NCBI GenBank assembly: GCA_964499575.1 | Contig: CAZCLK010000003.1 | Location: 57,411-121,410 of the forward strand | Direction of reading: 5' to 3' | From: JAAYCT01 sp964499575 | GTDB taxonomy: Bacteria; Bacillota; Clostridia; Saccharofermentanales; Saccharofermentanaceae | DNA length: 64,000 nt | In this document: positions 34,431 through 42,862 of the stretch, piece after piece | Position numbering within the stretch: the stretch's first letter is position 1 | Layout of the letters: each line of letters opens with the position of its first letter | Position numbers and translations under genes: made by a program | Notes under the pieces: model-generated | Database searches by the model: none | The model's input: the letters and a program-made list of their open reading frames with translations, nothing else | What the model was told of the DNA's origin: nothing

Positions 34431-35036
34431 TTAGAGGGAAAACTGTGCCGGATACGGGACGCAGTCGTACTGTTTCACCAAAAGCGCGGAAACTTCATCG
34501 TGGAGTTTCCGAAGTATATATACATTCCGCCGCCCGTCCTCGTAGACTTTCATCTTGCGAAATGCGTACCGGAGATTGCGTTCCACCTGTGCGGGCATGA
34601 TTCCGAACTCGCCTCCCGCCATCGGATAAAGGCGCTTGGTCACGTTGCTCATCAACGAAGGATCCCTTATGCTTTGAACAAGCATATAACGGGCAATGCG
34701 CGTGCCGAGAAGAACCCGGTCCAGAAAATATCCGTCCAGCACCTTCTCTACGCCCCGCAGGACCTCGGCATTCGAGAGGGATGAGTGATCCAGGCCCTTG
34801 AGCGCTTGCCCGGCGATGCGCCCGACGGCGGATGTCGCTCCGGATCTCGCATCGACGAGATAATGCATCCGGCCGGCCGTGTCGGAAATTCCGACCAGAC
34901 CCCGTTTCTTCATGATTGCATTGATATTGTCCATGATCATCCGGTCACTGCATACGACATAAAAACCGACCTCCCGCTCCGGGTCAAGGTTGTAGCCGAA
35001 AGAGGATTTTTGCGTAACGGTTGAATCGACGCTCAT
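34431..35036 (-). CDS. Protein with a Spo0A-type C-terminal DNA-binding domain
   Basis: A 201-residue protein. The C-terminal half (about 90-195) matches the Spo0A effector domain: SIRDPSLMSNVTKRLYP, then PAQVERNLRYAFRKM (canonical LYP and VERAIRHAIE). The N-terminal 85 residues are shorter than a receiver domain and lack an obvious phosphoacceptor pocket (GFYVVCSDRMIMDNINAIMK, then GISDTAGRMHYLVDARSG), so this is not Spo0A itself. ATG 35036 has GGGAGG eight bases upstream. A 0A-box-like sequence and an inverted repeat inside its promoter suggest control by itself or by Spo0A. Confidence 0.75.
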   Translation of the reverse strand: MSVDSTVTQKSSFGYNLDPEREVGFYVVCSDRMIMDNINAIMKKRGLVGISDTAGRMHYLVDARSGATSAVGRIAGQALKGLDHSSLSNAEVLRGVEKVLDGYFLDRVLLGTRIARYMLVQSIRDPSLMSNVTKRLYPMAGGEFGIMPAQVERNLRYAFRKMKVYEDGRRNVYILRKLHDEVSALLVKQYDCVPYPAQFSL

Positions 35037-35072
35037 CACAAGAGCCTCCCTGAAAAGTAGTGTGCACGTCCC

Positions 35073-35101
35073 ATTTTGACACCCGATTACGGGTGAATCA
35101 A
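35073..35101 (-). promoter_or_regulatory. Promoter with inverted repeat in the spacer, Spo0A-C gene
   Basis: TTGATT (35101-35096) and CAAAAT (35078-35073) are 17 bases apart. The spacer is almost filled by CACCCG-ATTA-CGGGTG (35080-35095), a likely operator. Confidence 0.5.
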
Positions 35102-35140
35102 CAGGATATATCCGAAACTTTTCGTGGACGAGCATTTCTT

Positions 35141-35148
35141 TTCGACAA
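35141..35148 (-). promoter_or_regulatory. Putative 0A box
   Basis: TTGTCGAA on the minus strand equals the 0A-box core recognised by Spo0A. It lies 40 bases upstream of the -35 of the Spo0A-C-domain gene. An 8-bp match can occur by chance. Confidence 0.45.
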
Positions 35149-35183
35149 AAGAGAGGATGCGGGCGAATGAAAGATAAGCCCGC

Positions 35184-35573
35184 TTACTGCTTATCCATCT
35201 CCGCTATGTAATTCGAGTACCCGGTGCAGGTGACGGTCAGTCGGTCCCCGACCTGGGGTTTATGAAGCATCGGATTGTAGAAATATCGCTCGCCGTCGAG
35301 CGTCATTGCGTTATTGAGAAAATCAATCTTCTCGACCGTCCCGGTCTTCGACGCATAAAGCCCGCGAATGACATCCGACGTGTCCAAAAGTCTCGGGATC
35401 GTAAAACTGATCGCCTGCAAAAGAATCAGAGCGGTTAGCAAAGCAGGCAGCAAATACAATATTCCGCGCTTGTTTCTGCGTTCCTGATTGACGCGGAGCC
35501 GTCGGATCAGAAAAAGGACCAATGCCGTTGTAATCAGGGCGTGTCCCGCCAAATTCAGAAAAAAGTACAGCAA
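35184..35573 (-). CDS. Small membrane protein of unknown function
   Basis: A 129-residue protein with two transmembrane helices (about 5-24 and 40-60) and a small C-terminal beta-rich domain (about 78-125, GTVEKIDFLNNAMTLDGERY, then VGDRLTVTCTGYSNYIAEMD) that looks OB-like. The start is TTG with AAAGGAG eight bases upstream. It follows the folate cyclo-ligase gene by 58 bases. I do not recognise a family. Confidence 0.6.
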   Translation of the reverse strand: MLYFFLNLAGHALITTALVLFLIRRLRVNQERRNKRGILYLLPALLTALILLQAISFTIPRLLDTSDVIRGLYASKTGTVEKIDFLNNAMTLDGERYFYNPMLHKPQVGDRLTVTCTGYSNYIAEMDKQ

Positions 35574-35631
35574 AATCCGCTCTCCTTTGTGTTGCCGATG
35601 AGAATATTATCTTCTTCTTTCTCCTTTTGTG

Positions 35632-36273
35632 TCAACGGTCACAGGGATTTGCCGTATACCGAACTCCGCGGCGAATAAGGTCCGGCCGGATCACGGTAAT
35701 CGTCCCGGGCGTGACACAAACATCCATTGGCACATCTCCGGGCTGTGTCGGCACTTGATCGACGCATTGAAAGTCATATCCGGAGGCGATCGTAATTGGC
35801 CTTTGTCCGGGCGCGACCAAAGAGAGATACCGGTCATAGAAACCCTTTCCGCGACCGAGACGGGCTCCGGTACGGTCAAATGCCACACACGGAACGAGCA
35901 TAACGTCGATCTGCTCGCAGTCAAAGCGGGCCGCCCGAAGCCCGGGCTCCCGGATTCCGAAGGTGCCGGCAATATAATCTGATTCGTTTGCGGGCGCGTA
36001 GAACCCCATTTTCCCTTCCCGAAAAGCCGGAAAGCAACAAATGAATCCTCTGTCCTGAAGTTCGGATAAATACGGCATAAAATTCGGTTCTCCGCCCTCG
36101 GAAATATATAATGCCCAAACCGAACCGGGGCCGGGAATCGGAACAGTGCCGGACAGTACGGTCCCGATAATTCTTCTGCCGGCTTCGTCCCGCATCCCGG
36201 GCGAAATTGCCGCGCGACGTTCGCGCATTGCGCGTCGAAGTGTTTCTTTTTGTCGGAGAACCGAATCGCTCAT
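35632..36273 (-). CDS. 5-formyltetrahydrofolate cyclo-ligase
   Basis: A 213-residue ATP-dependent enzyme converting 5-formyl-THF to 5,10-methenyl-THF in one-carbon metabolism. The family signature DRTGARLGRGKGFYDRYL (about 130-147) contains the ATP-binding glycine/lysine loop, and VMLVPCVAFD precedes it. The ATG at 36273 shares one base with the ligA stop (TGATG), so translation is coupled; a GTG at 36276 is an alternative. Length is typical of the family. Confidence 0.9.
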   Translation of the reverse strand: MSDSVLRQKETLRRAMRERRAAISPGMRDEAGRRIIGTVLSGTVPIPGPGSVWALYISEGGEPNFMPYLSELQDRGFICCFPAFREGKMGFYAPANESDYIAGTFGIREPGLRAARFDCEQIDVMLVPCVAFDRTGARLGRGKGFYDRYLSLVAPGQRPITIASGYDFQCVDQVPTQPGDVPMDVCVTPGTITVIRPDLIRRGVRYTANPCDR

Positions 36274-38309
36274 CACAGGTCCCCGGCCTCCTGAGCAGCC
36301 TCGGGCACCATTTGAAGGAACTCGTCCTGGCGGATGATGCGTACTCCCAGGCTCTGCGCTTTGGTAAGTTTGGTGCCCGCCTGCTCGCCCGCAAGGACAT
36401 AGTCGGTCTTTGACGATACCGAGGAAGATACCTTGCCGCCGTGCCGGAGGATGATCGCGGAGGCTTCTTCCCGGGTCATGGACATAAGGGTCCCGGTCAG
36501 AACAAAGGTCTTTCCGGAAAAAATGCCGGTTCCCGGGGAGACGATGCGCTTACGATCCATTCGAACTCCGTTTTGTTCAAGGGCGTCCAACAGCCTCGCG
36601 GTCTGCGGAAGAGAAAAGAAACGCGTGACAAAACGCGCCGTCACAAGGCCGAAATCGGGAAGAGAGGCGAGCGTTTGCTCGTCCGCGTTCATAATGTCGC
36701 GGATATGGTCGAAATGTTCCGCCAAGGTTCCGGCAGCGACGACACCGACATTCCGGATCCCGAAAGCGACGATGACGCGCTCCATCGGCCGGTCCTTCGC
36801 GTCTTCGATGGATTTCAGAAGATTGGAAACCGAGGTCGCGCCCATCCGCTCGAGCGAAAGAAGCCCGGCTTCCCTCTCCCGGAGCGAAAAGATATCCGCG
36901 ACGCTTCGGATCAAGCCCCGGTTCAGGAGTGTCTCAATGATCGCCGGTCCCATACCGTCGATGTCGAAGGCGTCCTTAGACACAAAATGGAGGATGGTAC
37001 GAAACAGTTGCGCCGGGCAATCCGGACCTGTACAGCGACTCGCCGCCTCGCCGTCCTCCCGGGCGACGGGGGCGCCGCAAGACGGGCAGGATCGCGGCAT
37101 TTCGAAAGGCCGGCTGTCGGCTCTCCGGGCACCCAAAACGACCGATACCACCTCCGGGATGACATCTCCGGCCTTGCGGATGATGACGGTATCGCCGGCC
37201 CGGATATCCTTTTCGCGAACATAATCCTCATTGTTGAGCGTCGCCCTGGATACCGTACTCCCGGCGATCCGAACCGGACTGAGGATCGCGACCGGCGTCA
37301 GTTTGCCGGTGCGGCCGACTTGAATGTCGATTCGCTCGATTCCGGTCTGTTTCTCCTCCGGCGGAAATTTGTAGGCGATCGCCCAACGGGGCGATTTACT
37401 GGTCTGCCCGATCCGGCTTCGAAGATCAAGCGGATTAAGCTTAACGACGGCGCCGTCAATTCCGTACGGCAACGTTTCCCTCGATTCACCGATCGCCTCG
37501 ATCGCCGCCCATACCGCATCCGCGGTGCGCGCCTCGCGAAAACCGGGACTCGCGTTGAAGCCCAGATCCGACAGAAACCTCAGGGATTCGGCGTGTGTCC
37601 GGAATATCTTCCCGTCGATCTCTTGAATGTTGAATACAAAGATATGAAGGTCGCGTGAAGCGGTGATCAGCGGATCAAGCTGTCGTAATGAGCCGGCGGC
37701 CGCGTTGCGCGGATTCGAAAACACCTTTTCGCCCCGGATCTGCGCCAAATCATTGATCCGCAAAAATGACCCGTAGGGCATATAGACCTCGCCGCGAACC
37801 TCAAGAAATCGGATCGCGGGATCGATCCGACGCGGAAGGCCCGCGACATGAATGATATTCTGCGTAATGTCTTCTCCGACCGCGCCGTCGCCGCGCGTGG
37901 ATGCCCGGAAAAGTTCGCCGTTTTTGTATTCTACGGAAACAGAAAGGCCGTCAATCTTTTGCTCGACAACGTAATCGGCCTCCGCGTCAAGCTCCCTTGC
38001 CGCCCGGAGCATTCGCCCGCAGAAGTCCTCGACCTCTGCTTTCGAAAATGCGTTGCCGAGGCTCTGCATAATATTCCGGTGCTCCACCTTGGAGAAACGC
38101 TCCGACGCACGTCCGCCAACTTTGCGGGTCGGAGAATCGGGATCGGCCAGCAGAGGATACTCCGCCTCCAGCGTCTGCAGTTCGCGAACCAACGCGTCAT
38201 ACTCAAAATCAGAAATCTCCGGCGCATCCTGCTCGTAATACAGGCGGTTATGCCGGTCAATGAGTCCGCGCAGTTCCGAAATTCGTTCCCACGGTTCCAT
38301 ATACGTCAC
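36273..38309 (-). CDS. ligA: NAD-dependent DNA ligase
   Basis: A 678-residue replicative ligase that seals nicks using NAD. The adenylated lysine is in EQKIDGLSVS (about 116). Then come the OB fold, a four-cysteine zinc finger (CPSCGAPVA ... CTGPDCPAQ, about 405-430), helix-hairpin-helix repeats and a C-terminal BRCT domain (about 590-670, FVLTGTLMSMTREEA). The GTG at 38309 fits best with GGGGGG upstream; ATG 38300 is the alternative. It is the central gene of a co-directional unit beginning with ydbC. Confidence 0.96.
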   Translation of the reverse strand: MTYMEPWERISELRGLIDRHNRLYYEQDAPEISDFEYDALVRELQTLEAEYPLLADPDSPTRKVGGRASERFSKVEHRNIMQSLGNAFSKAEVEDFCGRMLRAARELDAEADYVVEQKIDGLSVSVEYKNGELFRASTRGDGAVGEDITQNIIHVAGLPRRIDPAIRFLEVRGEVYMPYGSFLRINDLAQIRGEKVFSNPRNAAAGSLRQLDPLITASRDLHIFVFNIQEIDGKIFRTHAESLRFLSDLGFNASPGFREARTADAVWAAIEAIGESRETLPYGIDGAVVKLNPLDLRSRIGQTSKSPRWAIAYKFPPEEKQTGIERIDIQVGRTGKLTPVAILSPVRIAGSTVSRATLNNEDYVREKDIRAGDTVIIRKAGDVIPEVVSVVLGARRADSRPFEMPRSCPSCGAPVAREDGEAASRCTGPDCPAQLFRTILHFVSKDAFDIDGMGPAIIETLLNRGLIRSVADIFSLREREAGLLSLERMGATSVSNLLKSIEDAKDRPMERVIVAFGIRNVGVVAAGTLAEHFDHIRDIMNADEQTLASLPDFGLVTARFVTRFFSLPQTARLLDALEQNGVRMDRKRIVSPGTGIFSGKTFVLTGTLMSMTREEASAIILRHGGKVSSSVSSKTDYVLAGEQAGTKLTKAQSLGVRIIRQDEFLQMVPEAAQEAGDL

Positions 38310-38327
38310 CCGATCCCCCCGGATATA

Positions 38328-38984
38328 TCAAAGCTTCAGTTCCCTCAGATCCTTCCCCGCAGGCGCTCTTCCTTTGGAAAGATATATAATCGGAAGAAGA
38401 ATCAGCACAAAAAGAAAAATACCCCATATCCAAGCCGGCAGGCCGAAAAGGGCGCCGATATCGGTCGCGAGACCCCGCTCCTCCACTGTAATGAACGGTG
38501 AAAGAAGATCTTTTTGCAGTCCCGCGGCCGCAAAGACAGGCGTCATGACTAATTCGTAGAAGAGAGAAACCGGTAATGCGTAAAAATACGCGTCGGCCAG
38601 AAACTTTATCGCGGTCTGCATCTGAAAAAGCATAAAGATCATCGCCGCCATCAGGCCGATCGCGACCGGCACAGCCATTTCGGCGATTGTCCGGCCTGCG
38701 ACGGAACGGTAAAGGTGGAACAAAACACCGATGATCGCGGCAATGATTACCGTGAGTTCGACCGCTTTATCTTCGCGGATGAAAAGGTACGCCGCCGTGA
38801 TCAAAAGAAAAAGGATCGCGATGAGAAAAGCACCGCCCGTTGTCGGAAAACGAAGAAGCCCTGTCAGGGAGTCCGCGACAAAGCGCAACGCGCGTACAAA
38901 ATTACGGAAGGGAGCCGCGATAAAGGTCCCCCAGAGCAGAAAAAGCAATATGGAAACAATGACCGCCCGTTTCCCGCCGCTCAC
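38328..38984 (-). CDS. Hypothetical integral membrane protein
   Basis: A 218-residue hydrophobic protein with about six transmembrane helices, including GGAFLIAILFLLITAAYLF, VELTVIIAAIIGVLFHL and AWIWGIFLFVLILLPIIYL near the C terminus. There is no recognisable catalytic or binding motif. The start is GTG with GGAGG nine bases upstream. It lies between ydbC (16-base gap) and ligA (18-base gap). Function unknown. Confidence 0.6.
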   Translation of the reverse strand: MSGGKRAVIVSILLFLLWGTFIAAPFRNFVRALRFVADSLTGLLRFPTTGGAFLIAILFLLITAAYLFIREDKAVELTVIIAAIIGVLFHLYRSVAGRTIAEMAVPVAIGLMAAMIFMLFQMQTAIKFLADAYFYALPVSLFYELVMTPVFAAAGLQKDLLSPFITVEERGLATDIGALFGLPAWIWGIFLFVLILLPIIYLSKGRAPAGKDLRELKL

Positions 38985-39000
38985 AAAAATGTTCCTCCGA

Positions 39001-39261
39001 TCAGAACGCCTCGGCCTCGTAGGGATCGTAATCTGCCAGAAGTTCCTTGAGCACGGCCACTTCTTCTCCGGTAAGGGTCAGGCCTTTGCCGGCCTTCACA
39101 TGATCCGGAGCCCAGTCGCGTATGTCGAGCTTGGGGTTTCCGCCGTTCCAGCGGACGATATTGATCTCTCTGTTCCATCCGGACTTACCGGTCGAAAGGA
39201 CCCCGATCTCCTTGATGATCTCCGATGTAATCTCTCCCTTGGCACTTTCTTTCCTTGGCAT
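39001..39261 (-). CDS. ydbC: YdbC-family PC4-like single-stranded DNA-binding protein
   Basis: An 86-residue protein related to Lactococcus YdbC and the eukaryotic PC4 coactivator fold, which bind single-stranded nucleic acid. The core GWNREINIVRWNGGNPKLDI followed by RDWAPDHVKAGKG and LTGEEVAVLKELL is characteristic. GGAGG is five bases before the ATG. Being the first gene of the ligA unit fits a role around DNA metabolism, by inference. Confidence 0.85.
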   Translation of the reverse strand: MPRKESAKGEITSEIIKEIGVLSTGKSGWNREINIVRWNGGNPKLDIRDWAPDHVKAGKGLTLTGEEVAVLKELLADYDPYEAEAF

Positions 39262-39298
39262 AATAACCTCCGCATATTCGTGTCATTCCGGCATGTCG

Positions 39299-39327
39299 TT
39301 GACACCCGTTTTGAAATACCTCATGAT
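39299..39327 (+). promoter_or_regulatory. Promoter of the metallophosphoesterase gene
   Basis: TTGACA and CATGAT are 17 bases apart. Its -10 overlaps the -10 of the divergent ydbC promoter by two bases. Confidence 0.55.
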
Positions 39328-39334
39328 TATAGCA
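39326..39334 (-). promoter_or_regulatory. Extended -10 promoter of the ydbC-ligA unit
   Basis: TGC-TATAAT on the minus strand; transcription would start near 39319, about 58 bases before the ydbC ATG. Confidence 0.55.
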
Positions 39335-39382
39335 TATTCGACCGCGCAAATAGCGACCACTTTACTCAAAGAAGGAATACTC

Positions 39383-40264
39383 GTGCCGACGATTTTTATT
39401 GACGTTGCCGCCGTTTTAGCGGCCGCTCTTCTTCTATCCGCTCTCGCGGCGGCGGCGCGTGCGTTCGTCGAGCCGTATCTTCTGGATGTCGATCAAACCC
39501 GGCTTTACGTGCCGGAATCCGCGCCGGTTGCTGCCGCCGGACCGGCACCGCCTTCCGCGGTAAAAGAGGTCCTGCTCCGCGTCGCATTTTTTTCGGACCT
39601 TCACGGCAAAGGGTGCAAGGTCCGTCCCGATAAGCTTCCGGAAGCTCTTTTCACAGAGCCGGCCGACCTGATCGTCTTCGGAGGCGATATCGCCGATTCC
39701 GGTCACGAAGCCGAAGACGGGCTTTGGATTTTGCGGGCGATCGCGGAAAGGGCTTCGCGTTCCGGGATACCCTGTTTCGCGGTCCGGGGAAATCACGACC
39801 GAAAGGTGACCCGGGAGCGGATCGAATCGACGGGCTTTCGTCTGTTGATGAACGAATCCACCGAAATATCAGGCGCATCCGGCATTCGTTTTCTGTTGAT
39901 CGGACTGGATGACTCCGGAAAAAAGAGGCGGGTTTGGCCGGATCTGCCGGACCGAATGCCGGCCGATATTCCCGACGAGCGCAGGATTCTTCTGGTTCAT
40001 AACCCCGATTATATATTGAGCCGCAAGGAACCCGCCGGATTCGGGATGATGCTCTCCGGACATTTTCACGGCGGACAGGTCGTACTGCCGTTTCGTTTGC
40101 ACTCAATCATTCGCGGGGACCGGCTTCCGCGTCAAGGAATCTCCCGGGGCTGTTTTTCGAAAAACGGCGTCAACGGGTATATCACCCGCGGGGTCGGTTG
40201 TGTGACCCTCCCGGTCCGTTTCCTTTCAAAGCCGCAGGTGACTCATCTGTCGATTGTCGGCTGA
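39383..40264 (+). CDS. Membrane-anchored metallophosphoesterase
   Basis: A 293-residue calcineurin-like phosphoesterase with an N-terminal hydrophobic anchor (about 4-28). The metal-binding motifs are in order: FFSDLHG (about 70), VFGGDIADSG (about 98), VRGNHDRK (about 135), and GHFHGGQ (about 235), with the second histidine in LLVHNPDYI. It is similar to YkuE/LpxH-like periplasmic phosphoesterases. GTG 39383 is chosen because AAGGA lies six bases upstream; a frame extending to 39122 would cross ydbC and both promoters. The 3' end overlaps glgP by 22 bases. Confidence 0.87.
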   Translation: MPTIFIDVAAVLAAALLLSALAAAARAFVEPYLLDVDQTRLYVPESAPVAAAGPAPPSAVKEVLLRVAFFSDLHGKGCKVRPDKLPEALFTEPADLIVFGGDIADSGHEAEDGLWILRAIAERASRSGIPCFAVRGNHDRKVTRERIESTGFRLLMNESTEISGASGIRFLLIGLDDSGKKRRVWPDLPDRMPADIPDERRILLVHNPDYILSRKEPAGFGMMLSGHFHGGQVVLPFRLHSIIRGDRLPRQGISRGCFSKNGVNGYITRGVGCVTLPVRFLSKPQVTHLSIVG

Positions 40265-42672
40265 TCGGCCGCGACCGGCTCAATACGCCAAATTTCCGTC
40301 GCATACTCCGAAATCGTACGGTCGGACGAGAACCGGCCGGAGCGGCATATGTTGATCCAGCACTTGCGCGCCCACGCGCGACGATCGGCGTAATCGCGAT
40401 ACATCCGGTCACGGGTGTTTCGATAATCCTCGAAGTCGCCGAGAACATAATAAACATCTCCGGGCTGCCAGTTACTGCCGAAAACAAGCGACTGATATAT
40501 ATCCCGGAACATCCCTGTCCCCTTGTCATCGAATGTGCCGTCGATCAGACGGTCGATCGCTTTTTTGAGGCCCGGGACGTTTTCGTATTGCCACTTGGGA
40601 TTGTAATAGGCCTTCGTCGCGCACATGTCCTCGGCACGGCATCCGAAAATGTAGATGTTATCGTCCCCGACCGCTTCGGCGATCTCAACGTTCGCTCCGT
40701 CCATCGTGCCGAGCGTCACGGCGCCGTTCATCATGAATTTCATGTTTCCGGTGCCGGACGCTTCAAGTCCTGCCGTCGAGATCTGCTCGGAAATATCCGC
40801 CGCCGGAAAAAGTTTCTCGGCGTTGCTGACGTTATAGTTCTCAATGAAGACCACACGGATTCGGTCGCGCACCGCCGGATCCGATTCGATGAGTCGGGAA
40901 ATCTCGTTAATGAATTTGATGATTCCCTTTGCGCGGTAGTACCCCGGGGCGGCCTTTGCGCCGAAAAACACCGTGACCGGCGGGATATCCAGTTTCGGAT
41001 CTTCCCGGATACGGTCATAAAGATTCAGTACATACAGCGCGTTCAGAATCTGGCGCTTGTACTCATGCATCCGCTTGATCTGAATATCGAATATTGAACC
41101 GGGATCGATACTGAGCGCGGTCTTCCTGTATACATGATCCGCTAAAGCCTGTTTTCTTTTCTGTTTGACCTGAATGAAACGGTCCATCACGGCGTCATCG
41201 TCGGCGTACTTTTCGAGCATGGAGATCCGGTCAAAATCGGTCACCCACGAGTCGTCACCGACCAGCTCGGTAATGAATGCCGCCAGTTCCGGATTGCACA
41301 TGCGCAGCCACCTTCTCGGTGTTACGCCGTTTGTCTTGTTCGAAAACTTCCCGGGGAAAATGTTGTACCAGTCCTTGAGCGTGTCGCGCTTCAGAATCTC
41401 TGTATGGAGTTGCGCGACGCCGTTGACGGAACGGCACGCGTATACGGCAAGATTTGCCATCTGGACTTTGCCGTCGGCGATCGGTGAAAGGCGGGCGATC
41501 AATTCGCCGCTTCGACCCGCCGCGATTGATTCCTCCCGGAACCGCGCGCTGATCTTTTCGATGATTTCCATGATCCTCGGGAAAAGATACTGGAAAATTC
41601 CGACATCCCAGCGCTCAAGCGCTTCGCCCATGACGGTATGATTGGTGTACGCATAGGTCTCCTTCACGATCGACCATGCCTTATCCCAGTCCAATGAATA
41701 ATCATCGATCAGTATACGCATCAGTTCGGGAATACCGATGACCGGATGCGTATCGTTGAGTTGAATCGTATTAAATCCGGAAAACGCGGTAAAATCTTCA
41801 CCGTGCGCCGCCGTAAATCTTCGGACGATGTCCTGAAGCGATGCCGATACGAAAAAATACTGTTGCCGTACGCGGAGCACCTTGCCGTCATATGAGGTAT
41901 CGTTGGGATAGAGAACACGCCAGATATCGTTGACGCGATTACGCTCGGTAACCGCATCGTCAAAGCGCTGTGAATTGAAAAGGTTGAAGTCAAACTCCTC
42001 TGCGGGTTCGGATTTCCATAATCTCAATCGATTGACATTATCGGTTCCGTAACCGGTAATCGGCATATCGTAAGGAACCGCCCATACTTTCAGATCGTTA
42101 TAGCGAACCATGACCCGCTCTTCGAAGCGGCAGACGATAAACGGATAACCGTTCTCCATCCAGCTGTCCGGATGTTCCTTTTGAAAACCGTCCTCGAACG
42201 TCTGGCGGAAAAGCCCGTATCGGTAGAGGATGCCGTAGCCCGTGACCGGCAGATTCATCGTCGCGCAGGAGTCGAGAAAACACGCGGCCAAACGGCCGAG
42301 TCCTCCGTTCCCGAGACCCGGATCCGTCTCCTCTTCCAGGACATCCTCAATATTGACCCCGAAAGAGGCGACCGCCTCTTTGGCATCCTCGTAGATCCCG
42401 AGGTTGATGAGATTATTCAGAAGCGAACGTCCTTCCAGGAATTCGGCCGAAAAATAATGCGCCTGCGGCACGCGGTCATAAAGGTCTCGGGTTTTCTCCC
42501 AACGCTCCGCCAGAAGGCCGACGACCGTTCTCGAGAGCGCCTGCCAATAGTTTCGGAGCGTGCCCCGGTCGGCGGATTTGCCGGCCTCGGCTTGTAAACT
42601 TATCGCGATTGCTTCGCGAATTTCCCCGGGCGTTTTATGAATTACCATTATATGCACGCACGTATTCGACAA
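40243..42672 (-). CDS. glgP: Glycogen/maltodextrin phosphorylase
   Basis: An 809-residue PLP enzyme releasing glucose-1-phosphate from glycogen or maltodextrins. The PLP lysine lies in SGTGNMKFMMNGAVTLGTMD (about 643), and the catalytic chain shows NGGLGRLAACFLDS and GYGILYRYGLFRQ near the N terminus. Length is typical. The start is uncertain: TTG 42672 or ATG 42648; neither has a close ribosome binding site, although GGGAGG lies 13 bases before the TTG. It is monocistronic, with a clear promoter. Confidence 0.95.
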   Translation of the reverse strand: MSNTCVHIMVIHKTPGEIREAIAISLQAEAGKSADRGTLRNYWQALSRTVVGLLAERWEKTRDLYDRVPQAHYFSAEFLEGRSLLNNLINLGIYEDAKEAVASFGVNIEDVLEEETDPGLGNGGLGRLAACFLDSCATMNLPVTGYGILYRYGLFRQTFEDGFQKEHPDSWMENGYPFIVCRFEERVMVRYNDLKVWAVPYDMPITGYGTDNVNRLRLWKSEPAEEFDFNLFNSQRFDDAVTERNRVNDIWRVLYPNDTSYDGKVLRVRQQYFFVSASLQDIVRRFTAAHGEDFTAFSGFNTIQLNDTHPVIGIPELMRILIDDYSLDWDKAWSIVKETYAYTNHTVMGEALERWDVGIFQYLFPRIMEIIEKISARFREESIAAGRSGELIARLSPIADGKVQMANLAVYACRSVNGVAQLHTEILKRDTLKDWYNIFPGKFSNKTNGVTPRRWLRMCNPELAAFITELVGDDSWVTDFDRISMLEKYADDDAVMDRFIQVKQKRKQALADHVYRKTALSIDPGSIFDIQIKRMHEYKRQILNALYVLNLYDRIREDPKLDIPPVTVFFGAKAAPGYYRAKGIIKFINEISRLIESDPAVRDRIRVVFIENYNVSNAEKLFPAADISEQISTAGLEASGTGNMKFMMNGAVTLGTMDGANVEIAEAVGDDNIYIFGCRAEDMCATKAYYNPKWQYENVPGLKKAIDRLIDGTFDDKGTGMFRDIYQSLVFGSNWQPGDVYYVLGDFEDYRNTRDRMYRDYADRRAWARKCWINICRSGRFSSDRTISEYATEIWRIEPVAADQPTIDR

Positions 42673-42721
42673 CCGCCGAACCGTTCCTCCCGTTACTTGA
42701 TTTCATGAATTTCCATGATTG

Positions 42722-42750
42722 ATTCTAACAGTACGGCTTTGGAGGGTCAA
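42722..42750 (-). promoter_or_regulatory. Promoter of glgP
   Basis: TTGACC and TAGAAT are separated by 17 bases on the minus strand; predicted start near 42715. Confidence 0.68.
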
Positions 42751-42813
42751 CTCATGCTTTTATGACATACCCGTAGCGCGAGCCGCGAAACGAAACCGGT
42801 CGAGACCCGAAAA

Positions 42814-42822
42814 TGTTATAAT
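42814..42822 (+). promoter_or_regulatory. Extended -10 promoter of the exported membrane protein gene
   Basis: TG-T-TATAAT lies about 40 bases before the GTG at 42863, divergent from glgP. Confidence 0.5.
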
Positions 42823-42862
42823 AGTGATGTACACGAACGCTCTGATATCGGAGGATCATGCC

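Noticed and set aside
39122..39382. Extended N terminus for the metallophosphoesterase
   Set aside because: It would overlap ydbC antisense and cross both promoters; a GTG with AAGGA upstream exists at 39383.
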